This document shows positions 31,208 through 41,994 of a stretch of DNA of 64,000 nt, piece after piece. Each line of letters starts with the position of its first letter. Within the stretch, counting starts at the first letter, position 1. The position numbers were made by a program, and so were the translations under genes. The DNA comes from Lucinisca nassula (lineage: Eukaryota > Mollusca > Bivalvia > Lucinida > Lucinidae). The stretch is taken from assembly GCA_963580285.1 (NCBI GenBank), contig OY757010.1:66858406-66922405 (forward strand), given 5' to 3'. The notes beneath the pieces were generated by a model. It had not been told where the DNA came from, did not search any database, and was given only the letters and a program-made list of their open reading frames with translations.

Positions 31208-31344
31208 AAAGAGTGCAAGAAAGCAGTGATAATGCAAAGAACTAGTTCCATGACAGAAGACAGAACCAAATTCGAAAAAACGTCAAGGGTTCAAACACCT
31301 TTAGGACAATTAATTTTTTTTTTTAGACTACAGTGAATAATGGC

Positions 31345-31520
31345 TGTTTGAGCCTGCCCAGACTGCTCCTTAAACCCTAGCGGTTTCTTTTGGTGGAAGG
31401 CCTTGAGATGGCATTTCATCTCAATGTCGGTCAAAACCCCACACAAATTGGAAGCAACGTCTCCAAAATGACCAAAACAGTGTTGGCAGGGATGTAAAAT
31501 CTCAACACACACAAATAAAA
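31345..31520 (+). mobile_element. SINE-H 3' half
   Basis: GCGGTTTCTTTTGGTGG, GAGATGGCATTTCATCTC, AAATTGGAAGCAACGTC and an AACACACACAAATAAAA tail. Confidence 0.65.
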
Positions 31521-31533
31521 GAGCCATTGAGGT

Positions 31534-31740
31534 TTAACCCTATAATTAGCCTGCTGTTCACAACAACCCCTACCCTTGCAAACAGTGTAAATCCAGATCA
31601 GATGGCTTCTGTAGAAGCCATCTGATCAGGATCTACACTGTTTGTGATGCAGCTTGTGAATTGAACGAGTACAATATATCAAGTAATCTGATTGGCTGAT
31701 AGCTGGTAATGGGTGTGGCTTAATATATTCAGCAGGATAG
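31534..31740 (+). mobile_element. TTAA-1 MITE, right end changed
   Basis: TTAA-CCCTATAATTAGCCTGCTG with a four-base insert, hairpin 31577-31642, right ATTCAGCAGGATAG without a closing TTAA. The left flank TTGAGGTTTAA again resembles a SINE-H tail. Confidence 0.75.
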
Positions 31741-31782
31741 TGACAGATCAGGAGGCATCATGGGATCATTTATGGATTTTGT

Positions 31783-32060
31783 TTGTTTGCATTGAGGTTT
31801 AACGTCCCTGTCAACACTGTATAGGTCATTTTGAAGATGTTTGAAGATGTTTACTCAATTTTGTGGGACTTTTACCTGACACTGAGATGAAATCACACCT
31901 CAAGCCCTGTCGCCCAATGAAAAAACAGGGTTTATAAGCATGGATGATCCGATTCACAATGCTTTGCCTAGGCAGGCTTAGATCCTTTAAGCACTTTTCC
32001 TGGGCAGGCTTATACGTAAGCGGTGCCCATTCTTTTGCCAGAAACTGACGGGGGAAGGGA
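31783..32060 (-). mobile_element. SINE-H body joined to SINE-2 body
   Basis: SINE-H sequence runs from GCATTGAGGTTTAACGTCCC to TAGATCCTTTAAGCAC and then becomes SINE-2 (TTTTCCTGGGCAGGCTTATA, then AGAAACTGACGGG). The change lies inside the module both families share, so the copy may be a recombinant or template-switch product. Confidence 0.65.
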
Positions 32061-32164
32061 GAGTTTGACAAACAGATTATTGTACTTCTATATCGCTCCA
32101 TGCTAATGGCAGGCGCGACAAAAAAAAATCACATTCTCTTCTTAAATAAAATACATGCATGTGG

Positions 32165-32338
32165 TTAAGGGGAATGGATACACCTTCAAGGGAGGCAACT
32201 GAGGAGAAAATTCTTTCCTTTAAGAGTAGACCCCTTTTTCCGCGGAATAGAGTTTACAGAAAAGCGAACAGGAAGTTCCGAAAGTTGTTTCTTTGAAAAA
32301 TCATGGAAAAGTCTGTAAGATGTATCCATTCCCCTTAA
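32165..32338. mobile_element. TTAA-7 MITE with half the central palindrome deleted
   Basis: TTAA-GGGGAATGGATACACC and TATCCATTCCCC-TTAA. Only one AAATTCTTTCCTTTAAGAG arm remains. Confidence 0.75.
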
Positions 32339-32470
32339 TTTGTGCATTAGAATAGCCTCATCACAACTAATGCTGAGTGAAATGGGACAAACAGCATGTC
32401 ATCCACAGCCCTGAATTTCTTGTGATTTTTTTTTCTGCAGGGTGAGGGTGAAGGTTTGGATTTACTGCCC

Positions 32471-32659
32471 TTAACCCTTGACCTGCTGAATATTTATATA
32501 TGCCACACCCACTACTGATTATCAACCAACCAGATTACTTGATGCAAATTATTGCAACAAATTCATGAGCTGAATGACAAACAATGAAGAAGCCATCTGA
32601 TCTGGATCTTCATTGTTTGAAAGATAAGACATATCCGGGCTCAGCAGGACAAGGGTTAA
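32471..32659 (-). mobile_element. TTAA-2 MITE with half hairpin
   Basis: TTAA-CCCTTGACCTGCTG to CAGCAGGACAAGGG-TTAA. The left core arm is deleted (ACAATGAAGAAGCCATCTG). Confidence 0.8.
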
Positions 32660-32738
32660 AAGATTATTTCAATTCGATCAGTAATCGGAGGTGGGCGAAA
32701 ACTAGAATACCTGGGTACTCAGAGAAAAACCACATGCA
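32660..32738 (-). mobile_element. SINE-4 body fragment
   Basis: GATTATTTCAATTCGATC, AATCGGAGGTGGGCGAAAAC and CTCAGAGAAAAACCACATG match the reversed body of the copy at 16063. Confidence 0.6.
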
Positions 32739-33131
32739 GAGGTTTATTTGTGATCTTGGTCTTATTTTTTATTTTTATTTTTTCATTGCCTTTATTTTAT
32801 CAAATATGATTGAGCTGAATGGGTCAATTTGCCCTTATTGATCTTACGCTGAAATATAAGAACTGGTTTAACAAAAATGTCTCAGGAAATTTTCAAAGTT
32901 TAATTTTTCAAACTTCATACTTTTGAAAAGAAATGTCCTTATCGATACCCTGGCTTGACAAGATAAGATTGTATTGTGAAACATGATTAAATTATACATT
33001 TTCAACTCTTCAAATATTGACAAAAGTGAAGTTACAAATTCAAATCCAAACATTACAAATTAGAAGTAACTACACACTTCCCTCAAAGTTGTAAGAAAAA
33101 AAAATTAAAAACATAAAAAGAGCGCAAATTT
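32739..33131. other. Unassigned AT-rich sequence
   Basis: No gene or repeat family recognised. Confidence 0.35.
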
Positions 33132-33520
33132 TAACCCTTTCACCCCAAAGTCTCTGATGTGGACTCATCCACCTTTGAATAGGGATAGATCCATTGGTGT
33201 CAATACAGTGTATCCTGCTGTTCAAGAAAACCCATACATTTGCAAACAGTGTAGATCCAGAAGAAGCCATCTGATCAGGATCTACAGTGTTTGTCATTCA
33301 GTTTGTGAATTTGAACGAAAACATTATATCGTGTAATCTGATTGGCTGATAGTCAGAAATGGGTGTGTCTAATTAAAATATTCAGCAGGATAAGGTTAAA
33401 ATCACTGACAGAATGGCAAATCTTGTGGATCATAATGATACAGCTCATAATGAGACTGTTTCATCTGGATCTGCATTGTTCGCATAGGTACCAGTATCGG
33501 TCAACAGGGTTGAAAGGGTT
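33132..33520. mobile_element. TTAA-flanked repeat (ends CCCTTTCA) split by TTAA-1
   Basis: TTAA-CCCTTTCACCCC starts it and CAACAGGGTTGAAAGGGTT closes it. A TTAA-1 copy occupies 33211-33398. TCTGGATCTGCATTGTTCG in the right part is a core arm. Only one copy is seen, so the family is tentative. Confidence 0.45.
33211..33398 (+). mobile_element. TTAA-1 MITE with half hairpin
   Basis: TATCCTGCTGTTCAAG opens it. The core keeps AGTGTAGATCCAGAAG and CATCTGATCAGGATCTAC, and the right end is ATTCAGCAGGATAAGG-TTAA. Confidence 0.7.
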
Positions 33521-33620
33521 GTGGTTTCAAATTTTTGTTCACAACTGGGTTGACAGTCCTTGACTTTGAAGCACATGTACTTCTTGTAAAGAAATGATTA
33601 AAAAAAAATACTCACACACA

Positions 33621-34115
33621 AAACAAGAGGACCATTAAGTCCTGATCGATCCCCTGAGCCCTTTTATCCTCATTTGAGTGGCTATGATTTTTGGTATTGG
33701 TAAATAGGTCAAGGTCAACCTTGGGTCATTACTTATAAACTATTGTAGTATTTAGTCACGTAAAGCCGCACACGAACTTTCAAGGAATCTGGAGAAGAAG
33801 ATTTTTAAAGTCTTGAGATATGGCCATGGCAGCCATTTTGGTCATGTGACCTGCACCGTTTGAACAAAGTTCCATTCCATTCATTGCCACATTGCAGCTG
33901 TATATGAAATTTAAGTTAATGGACATTGCTGACTGACCTTGACATATAACAGAATTCACAGTCATTCATACAGTTATTGACACCTACTCTCATTTCATAA
34001 TCACAACCGATTTCGAAAAATACGTTTTTAATCCCTGTAAGTCTAATTCTGAAGCCTAATGGACTAAATTTGACCTTGTCCAAAGACAGGTCAAGATCAG
34101 CTTAGGGTCCTCAAG
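33621..34115 (+). mobile_element. HINE-related repeat without tandem core
   Basis: 5' ACAAGAGGACCATTAAGTCC has the HINE-a hairpin layout, but the tag reads CGATCCCCTGAGCC. The body contains AGGTCAAGGTCAACC, GAGAAGAAGATTTTTAAAG and GGTCATGTGACCTGCACC. The same body recurs, more worn, at 61140 and 63235. No 3' hairpin is seen. Confidence 0.55.
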
Positions 34116-34131
34116 CTGCAAACAACGTGAG

Positions 34132-34360
34132 TTAACCCTTAAGACGCCGAGAAAAACCACATCTGAAATGTTGTCTGCTGAATTGTTTTGCAAACTTTTT
34201 AAAAATATTTTTGCATACAGGCAAACAGTCTGGGTCCAGATCAGACTGCTGTAGGAGCAGTCTGATCTGGGTCCACCCTGTTTGCAAAAAATTAATGTTA
34301 AGTAAACTGGCAGACGGCAAAGCAGACGACAGCTGTTGTGACTGGCATTTGATGGGTTAA
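34132..34360 (+). mobile_element. TTAA-3 MITE, complete reference copy
   Basis: TTAA-CCCTTAAGACGCCGAG to GGCATTTGATGGG-TTAA. The core 34218-34288 has a short apex (CTGCTGTAGGAGCAG) and fully paired CCAGATC/GATCTGG arms. Confidence 0.85.
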
Positions 34361-34446
34361 TCCCTCCTCAGCTATGAACAGAGATAAAATCAAAGCACTG
34401 ACAGCACTGTTGTCTCTGAGCTAGGAAAATAGTTCTATTGCTGTAT

Positions 34447-34553
34447 TTTATGCGAACAGTGTACTCATGTAGGGTCTGTTTCAGCTCTGTGTGGAAGCAC
34501 CATACAGACCAATCTATTTCTCCAAGCTCTGATGGGCGGGGGCCCAGTGTAGG
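34447..34553 (-). mobile_element. SINE-H middle fragment
   Basis: GTACTCATGTAGGGTC, CAGCTCTGTGTGGAAGC, then CTCCAAGCTCTGATGGG. Confidence 0.65.
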
Positions 34554-34601
34554 GTCTAACCAATTACATCACTGTCCAGGTTTTCGTCGAAGTCAGAATT
34601 A

Positions 34602-34640
34602 AACAAGAGGGCCATGATGGCCCTGGATCGCTCACCTGAT
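34602..34640 (+). mobile_element. HINE-a 5' end fragment
   Basis: ACAAGAGGGCCATGATGGCC is followed by the tag ATCGCTCACCTG and then by unrelated sequence. A TTAA-5 piece (GTTTGCCAAGGGCTTTCCC) follows at 34660. Confidence 0.7.
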
Positions 34641-34879
34641 ACATACTGTTTTGTCTGTCTGTTTGCCAAGGGCTTTCCCGCATACAATGAATGAACATCT
34701 TACAACTTTAAAAGCTAATGTTTTAATATGAATTAAAATCAACAGCAAAAAATGCTGAACATTCATTATTCTAATACCAGCTATTCCTTGTAAATCAAAT
34801 GCTCATTACCAGGATAATAATGTTCATTATTCAATGACAACGTAAGCTGCATCAGACATGTAAGTGTCTTCTTCACCTG

Positions 34880-35103
34880 CCAGACAAGACTGTACAATGT
34901 GCAGACTTGTCCGAGCCTTCAATATTGGCAAACATAATCAAGCAGACCAGTGGCATCAGGCCGTTAAGCTGTGCGTAAACTATTTTGAGCATCCTTTGAC
35001 TACAGAATCCACCACAGACACTTTAACATGCATTGGTGTACATATATTAAGTCTCATTCTGCTGACCCAAAATGACAAGCAGCAACTCGTTAAAGAAACA
35101 TAA
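34880..35103 (+). CDS. Exon-like open frame of unknown product
   Basis: I do not recognise the product. The stretch follows TCTTCTTCACCTGCCAG, a fair 3' splice site, and stays open for about 72 codons to a TAA at 35101-35103. It encodes CRLVRAFNIGKHNQADQW, then HQAVKLCVNYFEHPL, then LTCIGVHILSLILLTQNDKQ. The composition is protein-like, and no repeat family overlaps it. It could be a last coding exon, a pseudo-exon or chance. No partner exon, donor site or polyadenylation signal is visible. Confidence 0.25.
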
Positions 35104-35654
35104 TATTGTCGTGAATGTGACACCAATCTGTCAGGACAAAATGACATTTCTTCATATCATGTTAGCCTAGACACATCGGAGTGTATCCGCTTCCAAAGAC
35201 AAGGAACCGTCAGCCCATATCTAAAAGATCTGGACAAGAAGGTTTTGGTTTCAAGAATTTAATCACTGCATGCGGAAAACCCCTAAAGGAGTACCTTGGC
35301 ACACCAAAGAATAATATATCTAAGCACAGGTGATGTCTATGCCAGTATGCTTTACTTCGACCTAATCTAGTATAGATTCAATCGAATGCAGTGCCAAATA
35401 CAGCGCCGAATGCAGTGCAGTCTAAACAGTACAATATTCAGCAGTACTGGACACTGAATTGCAGTAAGCAACAATTTGTTATACTCGTGCCTTCAAGTTC
35501 ATTCAAAACAAATCTTTTGTGACATTGCAAGGAACAAGTATGACAAGACCGACCCGAAAAACTGTGCGTTCATTAAGACTGATCACCCTGTGTACAATAA
35601 CAATCAAACCAATCTGCCCAGACCCATCGTTTGTCCATCTTCGCACAGCCCGGA
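35104..35654. other. Unassigned sequence with a TTAA-5 scrap
   Basis: Positions 35270-35305 (CATGCGGAAAACCCC, AAAGGAGTACCTTGGC) are a TTAA-5 arm. The rest carries no recognised repeat; the open frames are short. Confidence 0.4.
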
Positions 35655-35745
35655 GACTATCAAAGGCTAGTGCGGCCAGCGAAGACTCTGATCACCCTGC
35701 GCGTATGCGCAGGCTGATCCGAGTCTTTGATGGCTGCACTGGTCT
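35655..35745. repeat. N-type hairpin, worn
   Basis: CAAAGGCTAGTGCGGCCAGC and its approximate mirror GGCTGCACTGG flank CCTGCGCGTATGCGCAGG. The arms CGAAGACTC / GAGTCTTTG also pair. Confidence 0.6.
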
Positions 35746-35969
35746 TATAACAGATTTTGGAGCTCTCGGGCTCATATAAATGTTGCAGTACAAATTCACA
35801 AAGGGTGTAAGATTTCTGAAATTTTATTTAACAGGTATAAGACACCTATCAAAGCAAGGTTGTTCATGTTGAACTGTCTTCGTTTCTTATGAGTGCAACC
35901 AATTGTTCGCATTGTAACTAAACACTTGTGGCTGGAAGCCTATAAAACCCACTGTTCAGTACCGAGGTT

Positions 35970-36122
35970 TTGTTTGCTTGTTCTGTTGTTTGTTTAAATT
36001 GGGGTTTAACGTCAACACTATTTAGGTCATTGCCTAAAATTAGACATTGCTTCCAATTTTGTGTGACTTTTACCATACATGAGGTGAAAAGACATCTCAA
36101 GCCCTGCCGCCCAATGAAACCT
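35970..36122 (-). mobile_element. SINE-H tail half
   Basis: AATTGGGGTTTAACGTC, CAATTTTGTGTGACTTTTACC and CCGCCCAATGAAACC. Two adjacent base groups are duplicated near 36025-36045. Confidence 0.65.
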
Positions 36123-36416
36123 GTTCTGTTGTTTTGCATCCTTGTAAACAAGTACATGTATCACTATGGTCATGTTGGGATGGTCAGTAATTTTCCTGGT
36201 TAGGCTTATAGCTTCAATTCAAAGTATAGTGCATATTCTTGAAAACCGTAACACTAACAGCTAGTATAAATGTGAACATTAAGGGACATGCCTATGAGAA
36301 TTGCTCCTGCTTTCTAGCAGCAGTGTTGTTTCAAAGAGAAGACTGGCAAGTAAATGGTTAATTTATAATGTTTTCCTCATCAGAAATCTTCAGAAAATTA
36401 AAGTCAGGATGACATT

Positions 36417-36505
36417 CCAATTGATGGGGCATACAGTGAAGACCCAAAGCAGATTGATCCTACAGGAGCAGTCCGATCTGGGCCCACACAGTTTGCCAGT
36501 CCATT
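36417..36505 (-). mobile_element. Shared-core fragment, TTAA-3 type apex
   Basis: CAGTGAAGACCCAAAGCAG and AGGAGCAGTCCGATCTGGGC keep the TTAA-3 arms in worn form. Confidence 0.5.
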
Positions 36506-36570
36506 GCCCATAGACCAAGCTGGGTATGATATTTTTGACAATTCTCCATAGAAACCTATGATGTGGGTAT

Positions 36571-36869
36571 CGGCCCCCGCCCATTGGGGCTTGAAGAAAT
36601 AGATGGGCTGCATGATGCTTCCATGCAGAGCTGAAACCGACCGCACACGAGTACTGGTAAACCGCTTAGAGGATCTAAGCCTGCCCAGGTAAAGCGGTGC
36701 GAGTCGGACCGCCGATGCTTATAGATCCTATTGGTTTCATTGGGCAACAGGGCTTGAGATGTCATTTCATCTCAATGTGGGGTAAATGTCCCACAAAATT
36801 GGAAGCAACCTCTCTAAACAGACCTATACAGTGTTGACAGGAACGTTAAACCTCAAATCAAACAAACAA
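36571..36869 (+). mobile_element. SINE-H, long copy
   Basis: CCCATTGGGGCTTGAAG through GTACTGGTAAACCGCTTAG, GGAAGCAACCTCTC and GGAACGTTAAACCTC to an ATCAAACAAACAAAC tail. Among the least worn bodies in the window. Confidence 0.8.
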
Positions 36870-36900
36870 ACATGATGTGGGTAAAGGTTTATATGGAGAA

Positions 36901-39184
36901 ACAAGAGGGCCCAGAGGGCCCTGGTTCGCTCACCTGATCCAATGTATAACAAGTGGGCCCCGGGCAGGGGCAATTTTGGCCCCAGGGCTATAATTTGAAC
37001 AATCTTGGTAGAGGTCCACAAGATGAAGCTTCATATCGAATATGAAAGACCTGGGCTTTCTGGTTTCAGAAGATTTTAAAGGTTTACCCTGCATATAGAA
37101 GTCTATGTAAAACAAGAATTTCCCTATATAAGTCTATGTTAAACCAAAGGGCCCCGGAGCAGGGGCATTTTTGGCCCCAGGGCTATAATTTGAACAATCT
37201 TGGTAGAGGTCCACTAGCTGAAGCTTCATAACAAATATCAAAGACCTAAGCCTTGTGTTTCAGAGAAGATGATTTTTAAAGATTTTCCCTAATAAGTCTA
37301 TGTAAAACCAAAGGGCCACATGGCGGAGGCATTTTTGGTCTCAGGGCTATAATTTGAACAAGCTTTATAGAGGTCCACTAGCTGAAGCTTCATAACAAAT
37401 ATCGAAGACCTAAGCCTTGTGGTTTCAAAGAAGAAGATTTTTCAAGATTTTCCCTATATACGTCTATGTAAAACCAAAAGGGCCCCGGAGCGGGGGCATT
37501 TTTGGCCCCAGGGCTATAATTTGAATAATCTTGGTAGAGGTCCACAAGATGAAGCTTCATACCAAATATCAAAGACCTGGGCCTTGCAGTTTCAGAGAAG
37601 AAGATTTTTCAAGATTTTCCCTATATAAGCCTATGTAAAACAAAAGGGCCCTGGTGCGGGAGCATTTTTGGCCCCAGCACTATAATTTGAACAATCTTGG
37701 AAGGGGTCCACTAGATGAAGCTTCATACCAAATATCAAAGACCTGGGCCTTGCGGTTTCAGAGAAGAAGATTTTTCAAGATTTTCCCTATATAAGCCCAT
37801 GTAAAACCAAAGGGCCCCTGTGTGGGAGGCATTTTTAGTTCCAGCAATATAATTTGAACAATCTTGGTAGGGGTCCACTAGATGAAGCTTCATACCACAT
37901 ATCAAAGACCTGGGCCTTGCGGTTTCAGAGAAGAAGATTTTTAAAGATTTCCCTATATAAGCCTATGTAAAACAAAAGGGCCCTGGTGAGGAGGCATTTT
38001 TGGCCCCAGCACTATAATTTGAACAATTAATCTTGGTAGGGGTCCACTAGATGAAGCTTCATACCAAATATCAAAGACCTGGGCCTTGCGGTTTCAGAGA
38101 AGAAGATTTTTCAAGGTTTTCCCTATATAAGCCCATGTAAAACCAAAGGGCCCCCGTGCGGGGGCATTTTTAGATCCAGCACTATAATTTGAACAATCTT
38201 GGTAGGGGTCCACTAGATAAAGCTTCATACCAAATATCAAAGACCTGAACCTTGCGGTTTCAGAGAAGAAGATTTTTAAAGATTTTCCCCATATAAGCCC
38301 ATGTAAAACCAAAGGGCCCCGTGCGGGGGCATTTTTTGCCCCAGCACTATAATTTGAACAATCTTAGTAGGGGTCCACTAGATGAAGCTTCATACCAAAT
38401 ATCAAAGACCTGGGCCTTGCGGTTTCAGAGAAGAAGATTTTTAAAGATTTTCCCTATATAAGCCCATGTAGAACCAAAGGGCCCCCGTGCGGGGGCATTT
38501 TTAGATCCAGCACTATAATTTGAACAATCTTGGTAGGGGACCACTAGATAAAGCTTCATACCAAATATCAAAGACCTGGGCCTTGCCGTTTCAGAGAAGA
38601 AGATTTTTCAAGATTTTCCCTATATAAGCCCATGTAAAACCAAAGGGCCCCATGCGGGGGGCATTTTTAACTCCAGCGCTATAATTTGAACAATCTTGGT
38701 AGGGGTCCACTAGATGAAGCTTCATACCAAATATCAAAGACCTGGGCCTTGCGGTTTCAGAGAAGAAGATTTTTCAAGATTTTCCCTATATAAGCCCATG
38801 TAAAACCAAAGGGCCCCCGTGCGGGGGCATTTTTGGCCCCAGCACTATAATTTGAACAATTTTGAAGCTTCATACCAAATATCGAAGACCTGGGCCTTGC
38901 GGTTTCAGAGAAGAAGATTTTTTAAGTTTGCGGTGAAAAAAATCTATTTTTGGCTACTGTGACCTATATGTGCAATGGACCGGAACCATTTGAACAACTT
39001 TGAAAGGGGACCACCTAAGGATCATTCCTGTGAAGTTTGGTCAAAATCCGATCAGTGGTTTAGGAGGAGATGTCGTTTGAAGAAAAGTTTACGGACGCAC
39101 GCACGCACGGACGCATGCACGGACGCACGACGGACAAAAAGTGATCCCAAAAGCTCACCTTGTCACTACGTGACAGGTGAGCTA
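36901..39184 (+). mobile_element. HINE-a copy 3, core type beta
   Basis: 5' ACAAGAGGGCCCAGAGGGCC hairpin and tag TTCGCTCACCTG. About twelve ~165 bp units with CACTATAATTTGAACAATC, GGTCCACTAGATGAAGC and TTGCGGTTTCAGAGAAGAAG follow. Units 37760-38900 are most alike, suggesting recent local amplification. Then GTGACCTATATGTGC, AAGTTTGGTCAAAATCCG, an ACGG/ACGC microsatellite (39091-39136) and the 3' hairpin GCTCACCTTGTCAC / GTGACAGGTGAGC with CTAA. Confidence 0.88.
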
Positions 39185-39289
39185 ATAAGAAAATATTCAA
39201 TCCTTCAATTATCACCCCACCTTATCAATGTTGATGTGTATAATAAGTGCCTGCTCACATTGTCAAACTCTGTCCAGTTCAGCACTGTG

Positions 39290-39522
39290 TATAGCTAGTG
39301 CAATTTGACATGAGACGGACCACCTCTATTACCAAACTTTCACATCCGACTGAATGCATATATTTTTCTTTGCCGCTTTCTGAAGAGGTCGATATTGTTA
39401 TGAAATACATAGAGGAGGGTTAATGGGATGCCGAAAATGCACGAGAAGCTTACGAAAACCGTACATTGACTAATTTATTCTTTGCATAAAGGTCAGTCTC
39501 ATGTCAAATTGCACCAGCTATA
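39290..39522. mobile_element. MITE with ~30 bp terminal inverted repeats
   Basis: TATAGCTAGTGCAATTTGAC and its continuation ATGAGAC pair with the right end (GTCTCATGTCAAATTGCACC, then AGCTATA) with two or three mismatches. The ~170 bp centre is unlike the other MITEs. A single copy is present. Confidence 0.75.
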
Positions 39523-39554
39523 ATGTGCGTGATCATGTGTGAAGTTCTGCACTA

Positions 39555-39735
39555 TTAACCTTATCCTGTTGAATATATTAATTTGACCACATCCATTTCT
39601 CACAATCAACCAATCAATTTACTTTATGAAATGTATTTTGTTCAATTCACAAACTGAACATACAAGAGTAGAGTGCAGCTCCTGATCAGATGTAGATCTA
39701 GGGCTACGCTGTTATTCAGCTGGATAAGGTGTTAA
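39555..39735 (-). mobile_element. TTAA-1 MITE, worn
   Basis: TTAA-CCTTATCCTGTTG to CAGCTGGATAAGGTG-TTAA. The hairpin is mostly lost (CTGATCAGATGTAGATC). Confidence 0.65.
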
Positions 39736-39876
39736 GTTGGTCTCCACGTATCAGTATGACTAATAGTCACAACAATACAAAGTCGCTCCTTATTTTTTAA
39801 TCATCCAACTAAGGGGGAGAGATGACTCTGATATGTCAATTTCAAACAACCGACTGAACCCCTAATAAATTTAAAG

Positions 39877-40015
39877 TTAACCCTTATCCCACTGTTCACG
39901 ACAACCCCTATCTTTACAAACAGTGTAGATCCTGATCAGATGGCTTCTGAAAAAGCCATCAGATCAGGATCTACACTGTTTGTCTTTCAGTTTGTCAATT
40001 TGAATGAATAAATTT
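39877..40015 (+). mobile_element. TTAA-1 MITE, right arm truncated
   Basis: TTAA-CCCTTATCCCACTG, with a nearly perfect palindromic hairpin at 39920-39982 (TGATCAGA both sides). It stops in GAATGAATAAATT. Confidence 0.75.
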
Positions 40016-40061
40016 CTAAGGAAGATTCTATTCAGTTGAAAATGAAACAAATAAGTTTATT

Positions 40062-40232
40062 GTGTCAATGCCAAGAAAAACTCCATCTGAAAATGTCTCT
40101 TTATCTGCTTCCAAACTTTTAAAAATATTCTGAACGCACATAAACAGTGTAGCTCCTGATCAGACTGCTCACACTGTTTGCATCATCAAATCAGCAGATG
40201 ACAACTGTTGCGACTGGCATCTTAAGGGTTAA
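40062..40232 (+). mobile_element. TTAA-3 MITE with reduced core
   Basis: CAATGCCAAGAAAAACTCC to CTGGCATCTTAAGGG-TTAA. The core is reduced to GATCAGACTGCTCACACTG. Confidence 0.7.
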
Positions 40233-40409
40233 GTTTTTGTGTGTTTTTCTTTTTTTTGGTTTTGTTTTCTGTACCAGGAAATTAATTATTAATCCTTAAA
40301 GTGCCAATTACAACTACAGATGACAATATTTTTTCTTGTTTTTCATATTTTTTACCAGCAGATGATTAGACTGAAAGCCTGACTTGATTTTCTCAAAATA
40401 CTGACATTA

Positions 40410-40708
40410 CGTAAACACGCCTATACAAATACACTGTAAATTTTACCACCGTAAAAATGAAAAATTTAAGATGAAAAATTGTGATAATTTTTCTTATTTC
40501 TGCTCAAAATATAGATTGTGGGTAATCGTTAGAAATGCCTCATTGAGGCGGTTCTAACGGGTACCCACAATCTATATTTTAGAGCACGATGAGTCGGTTC
40601 TACGTGTACCCACAATCTATATTTTGAGCAGAAATAAGAAAAAAAAAAGTTTACCCCTGTAAACATCAGTTTTACTTTATAAAAGTGGGGTTCAAAGGGG
40701 TCAAAATT
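40410..40708. mobile_element. F2-family repeat with an extra hairpin arm
   Basis: ACACGCCTATACAAATAC, then a hairpin 40493-40639 in which the right arm (TACCCACAATCTATATTTT) is present twice. The following TTTACTTTATAAAAGTGGGG matches 24280-24310. Confidence 0.7.
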
Positions 40709-40953
40709 ATATGGACCCCGTCAAGCGATTTTGGTACTTATCGCCTATGCGAGCAGCAAAGTTTCAGGCAAGCCTCCGCATCTGCGCAGTCTCGCCAGAA
40801 CCTTCGCTGCTCGCTCATACAAGCAGTGACTCAAGAGGACCCTTCAGACAGAAATCAATATCCCTGGCCCCTCTGAATGGCTGGGCATGCACAATTGAAA
40901 TGTGTCATGACGGAATGCTCGAAGACACAAAATCGCTTGGCGGGGCTCAATAT
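40709..40953 (+). repeat. N-family repeat with a shared 79-codon open frame (not a gene)
   Basis: Closely similar to 56712-56954, from CAAGCGATTTTGGTACTTAT to GCTTGGCGGGGCT. The common frame contains FWYLSPMRAAK and LNGWAC. The centre is a hairpin (GCGAGCAGCAAAG / CTTCGCTGCTCGC). Many differences between the copies alter the protein, so I treat it as noncoding repeat. Confidence 0.6.
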
Positions 40954-41087
40954 AGGTGTGTTTTCGTGATGATTGTAAAAAATAAGAAAGTCACCTGCGA
41001 CATAAAACAGTCAAACGATAATGGCACAAAAACCTCAAACACTTACGGACCTTCAAAGTTTATTCGAGACATGGGTAATTTGAGTGG

Positions 41088-41330
41088 TTATCCTGCTGCA
41101 TAATTAAGTTAGCCACTCCCAATTCTGACTTTGAACCAATCAGATTACTTGATTTAATTTACTCCTATAAATTCACAAACTGAATGTCAGATCTAGACAG
41201 AGTAGATCCTGATCAGATGGTTTCTCAAGAAACCATATGATCAGCATCCAGTTTGTCATGCAGATTATGAATTGAACAAAAATTTTATTAAGCAATGTGG
41301 TGTCTAAAAATAGCTGGATAAGTGACAAAC
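41088..41330 (-). mobile_element. TTAA-1 MITE with two AT-rich arms
   Basis: TTATCCTGCTGCATAATT, then the AT-rich arm (TTTGAACCAATCAGATTAC), a hairpin 41200-41250 (CAGATGGTTTCTC / GAAACCATATG), then TTTGTCATGCAG, which is again the AT-rich arm side. It may join two half elements. Confidence 0.6.
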
Positions 41331-41458
41331 AGTGTAGAACTTGAAGAGACATTCTGTGGCCTCTTATCTGGGTTTACACTGTTTTCTCAGGCCCATCTGT
41401 CCAAATACACATAAGGTAAGTACTTCATATTAATTATGCACAAACAATTTGCTAACCA

Positions 41459-41637
41459 GTTTTCTGCTGAATAAATTAATTTTTCATCATCAACCAATCA
41501 AATTACTCCTACAAGTTGTAATTAATTCCTACAAAGTTACCAACTAAATGACAAACAGTGAAGATCCAGATCAGATGGTTTCTCCACTGTTTCCAAAGGT
41601 AGAACACATCCAGGTTCAGCAGGACAAGAGTTAATGC
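41459..41637 (-). mobile_element. TTAA-2 MITE, worn
   Basis: TTTTCTGCTGAATAAATT to GGTTCAGCAGGACAAGAG-TTAA. Its right part and the start of the next element recur at 46917-47000. Confidence 0.65.
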
Positions 41638-41663
41638 CAGGAAACAGTGTAGATCCTGATCAG

Positions 41664-41951
41664 GGTTCGATCCCGGGCCGCGAAATACCAAAGTCGTTAA
41701 AAATGGTACTAGCTGCTCCTCGCTTGGCACTCAGATTTACAGGGTAGAGCTAGGACTGGTCGATCCAGTGTCAGGATAATGTGACTGGGTGTGGTATCAT
41801 GTAATGTGTCTGGGACATGATACTTCAGTGAGGCAGCACTATAAACGTGAGCATTGAGCTCCCTGTCGCAACCAGACACCGTTGTGATATGACTGAAAAA
41901 TTGTTGAAAGCGACGTTAAACCCGAATTCACACACACACACACACACACAC
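41664..41951 (+). mobile_element. SINE-5 with 11 bp target duplication
   Basis: It starts inside box B (GGTTCGATCCCGGGC), so the first ~50 bases of the tRNA head are missing. The body has TGCTCCTCGCTTGGCACTC, GGTCGATCCAGTGTCAGG, ATGATACTTCAGTGAGGC and GAAAGCGACGTTAAACCC, and the tail is (CA)n. The flanking ATCCTGATCAG repeats show insertion of this truncated form. I recall closely similar SINEs from many bivalves. Confidence 0.85.
41927..41951 (+). repeat. (CA)n tail of SINE-5
   Basis: About twelve CA units close the SINE. Confidence 0.9.
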
Positions 41952-41994
41952 ATCCTGATCAGATGGCTTCTTAAGAAGCCATCTGATCAGGATC

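Noticed and set aside
40711..41103. 130-codon frame, the longest in the window
   Set aside because: It covers an N-family repeat shared with 56712 and a hairpin; the extra 50 codons are not conserved in the other copy, where a stop follows.
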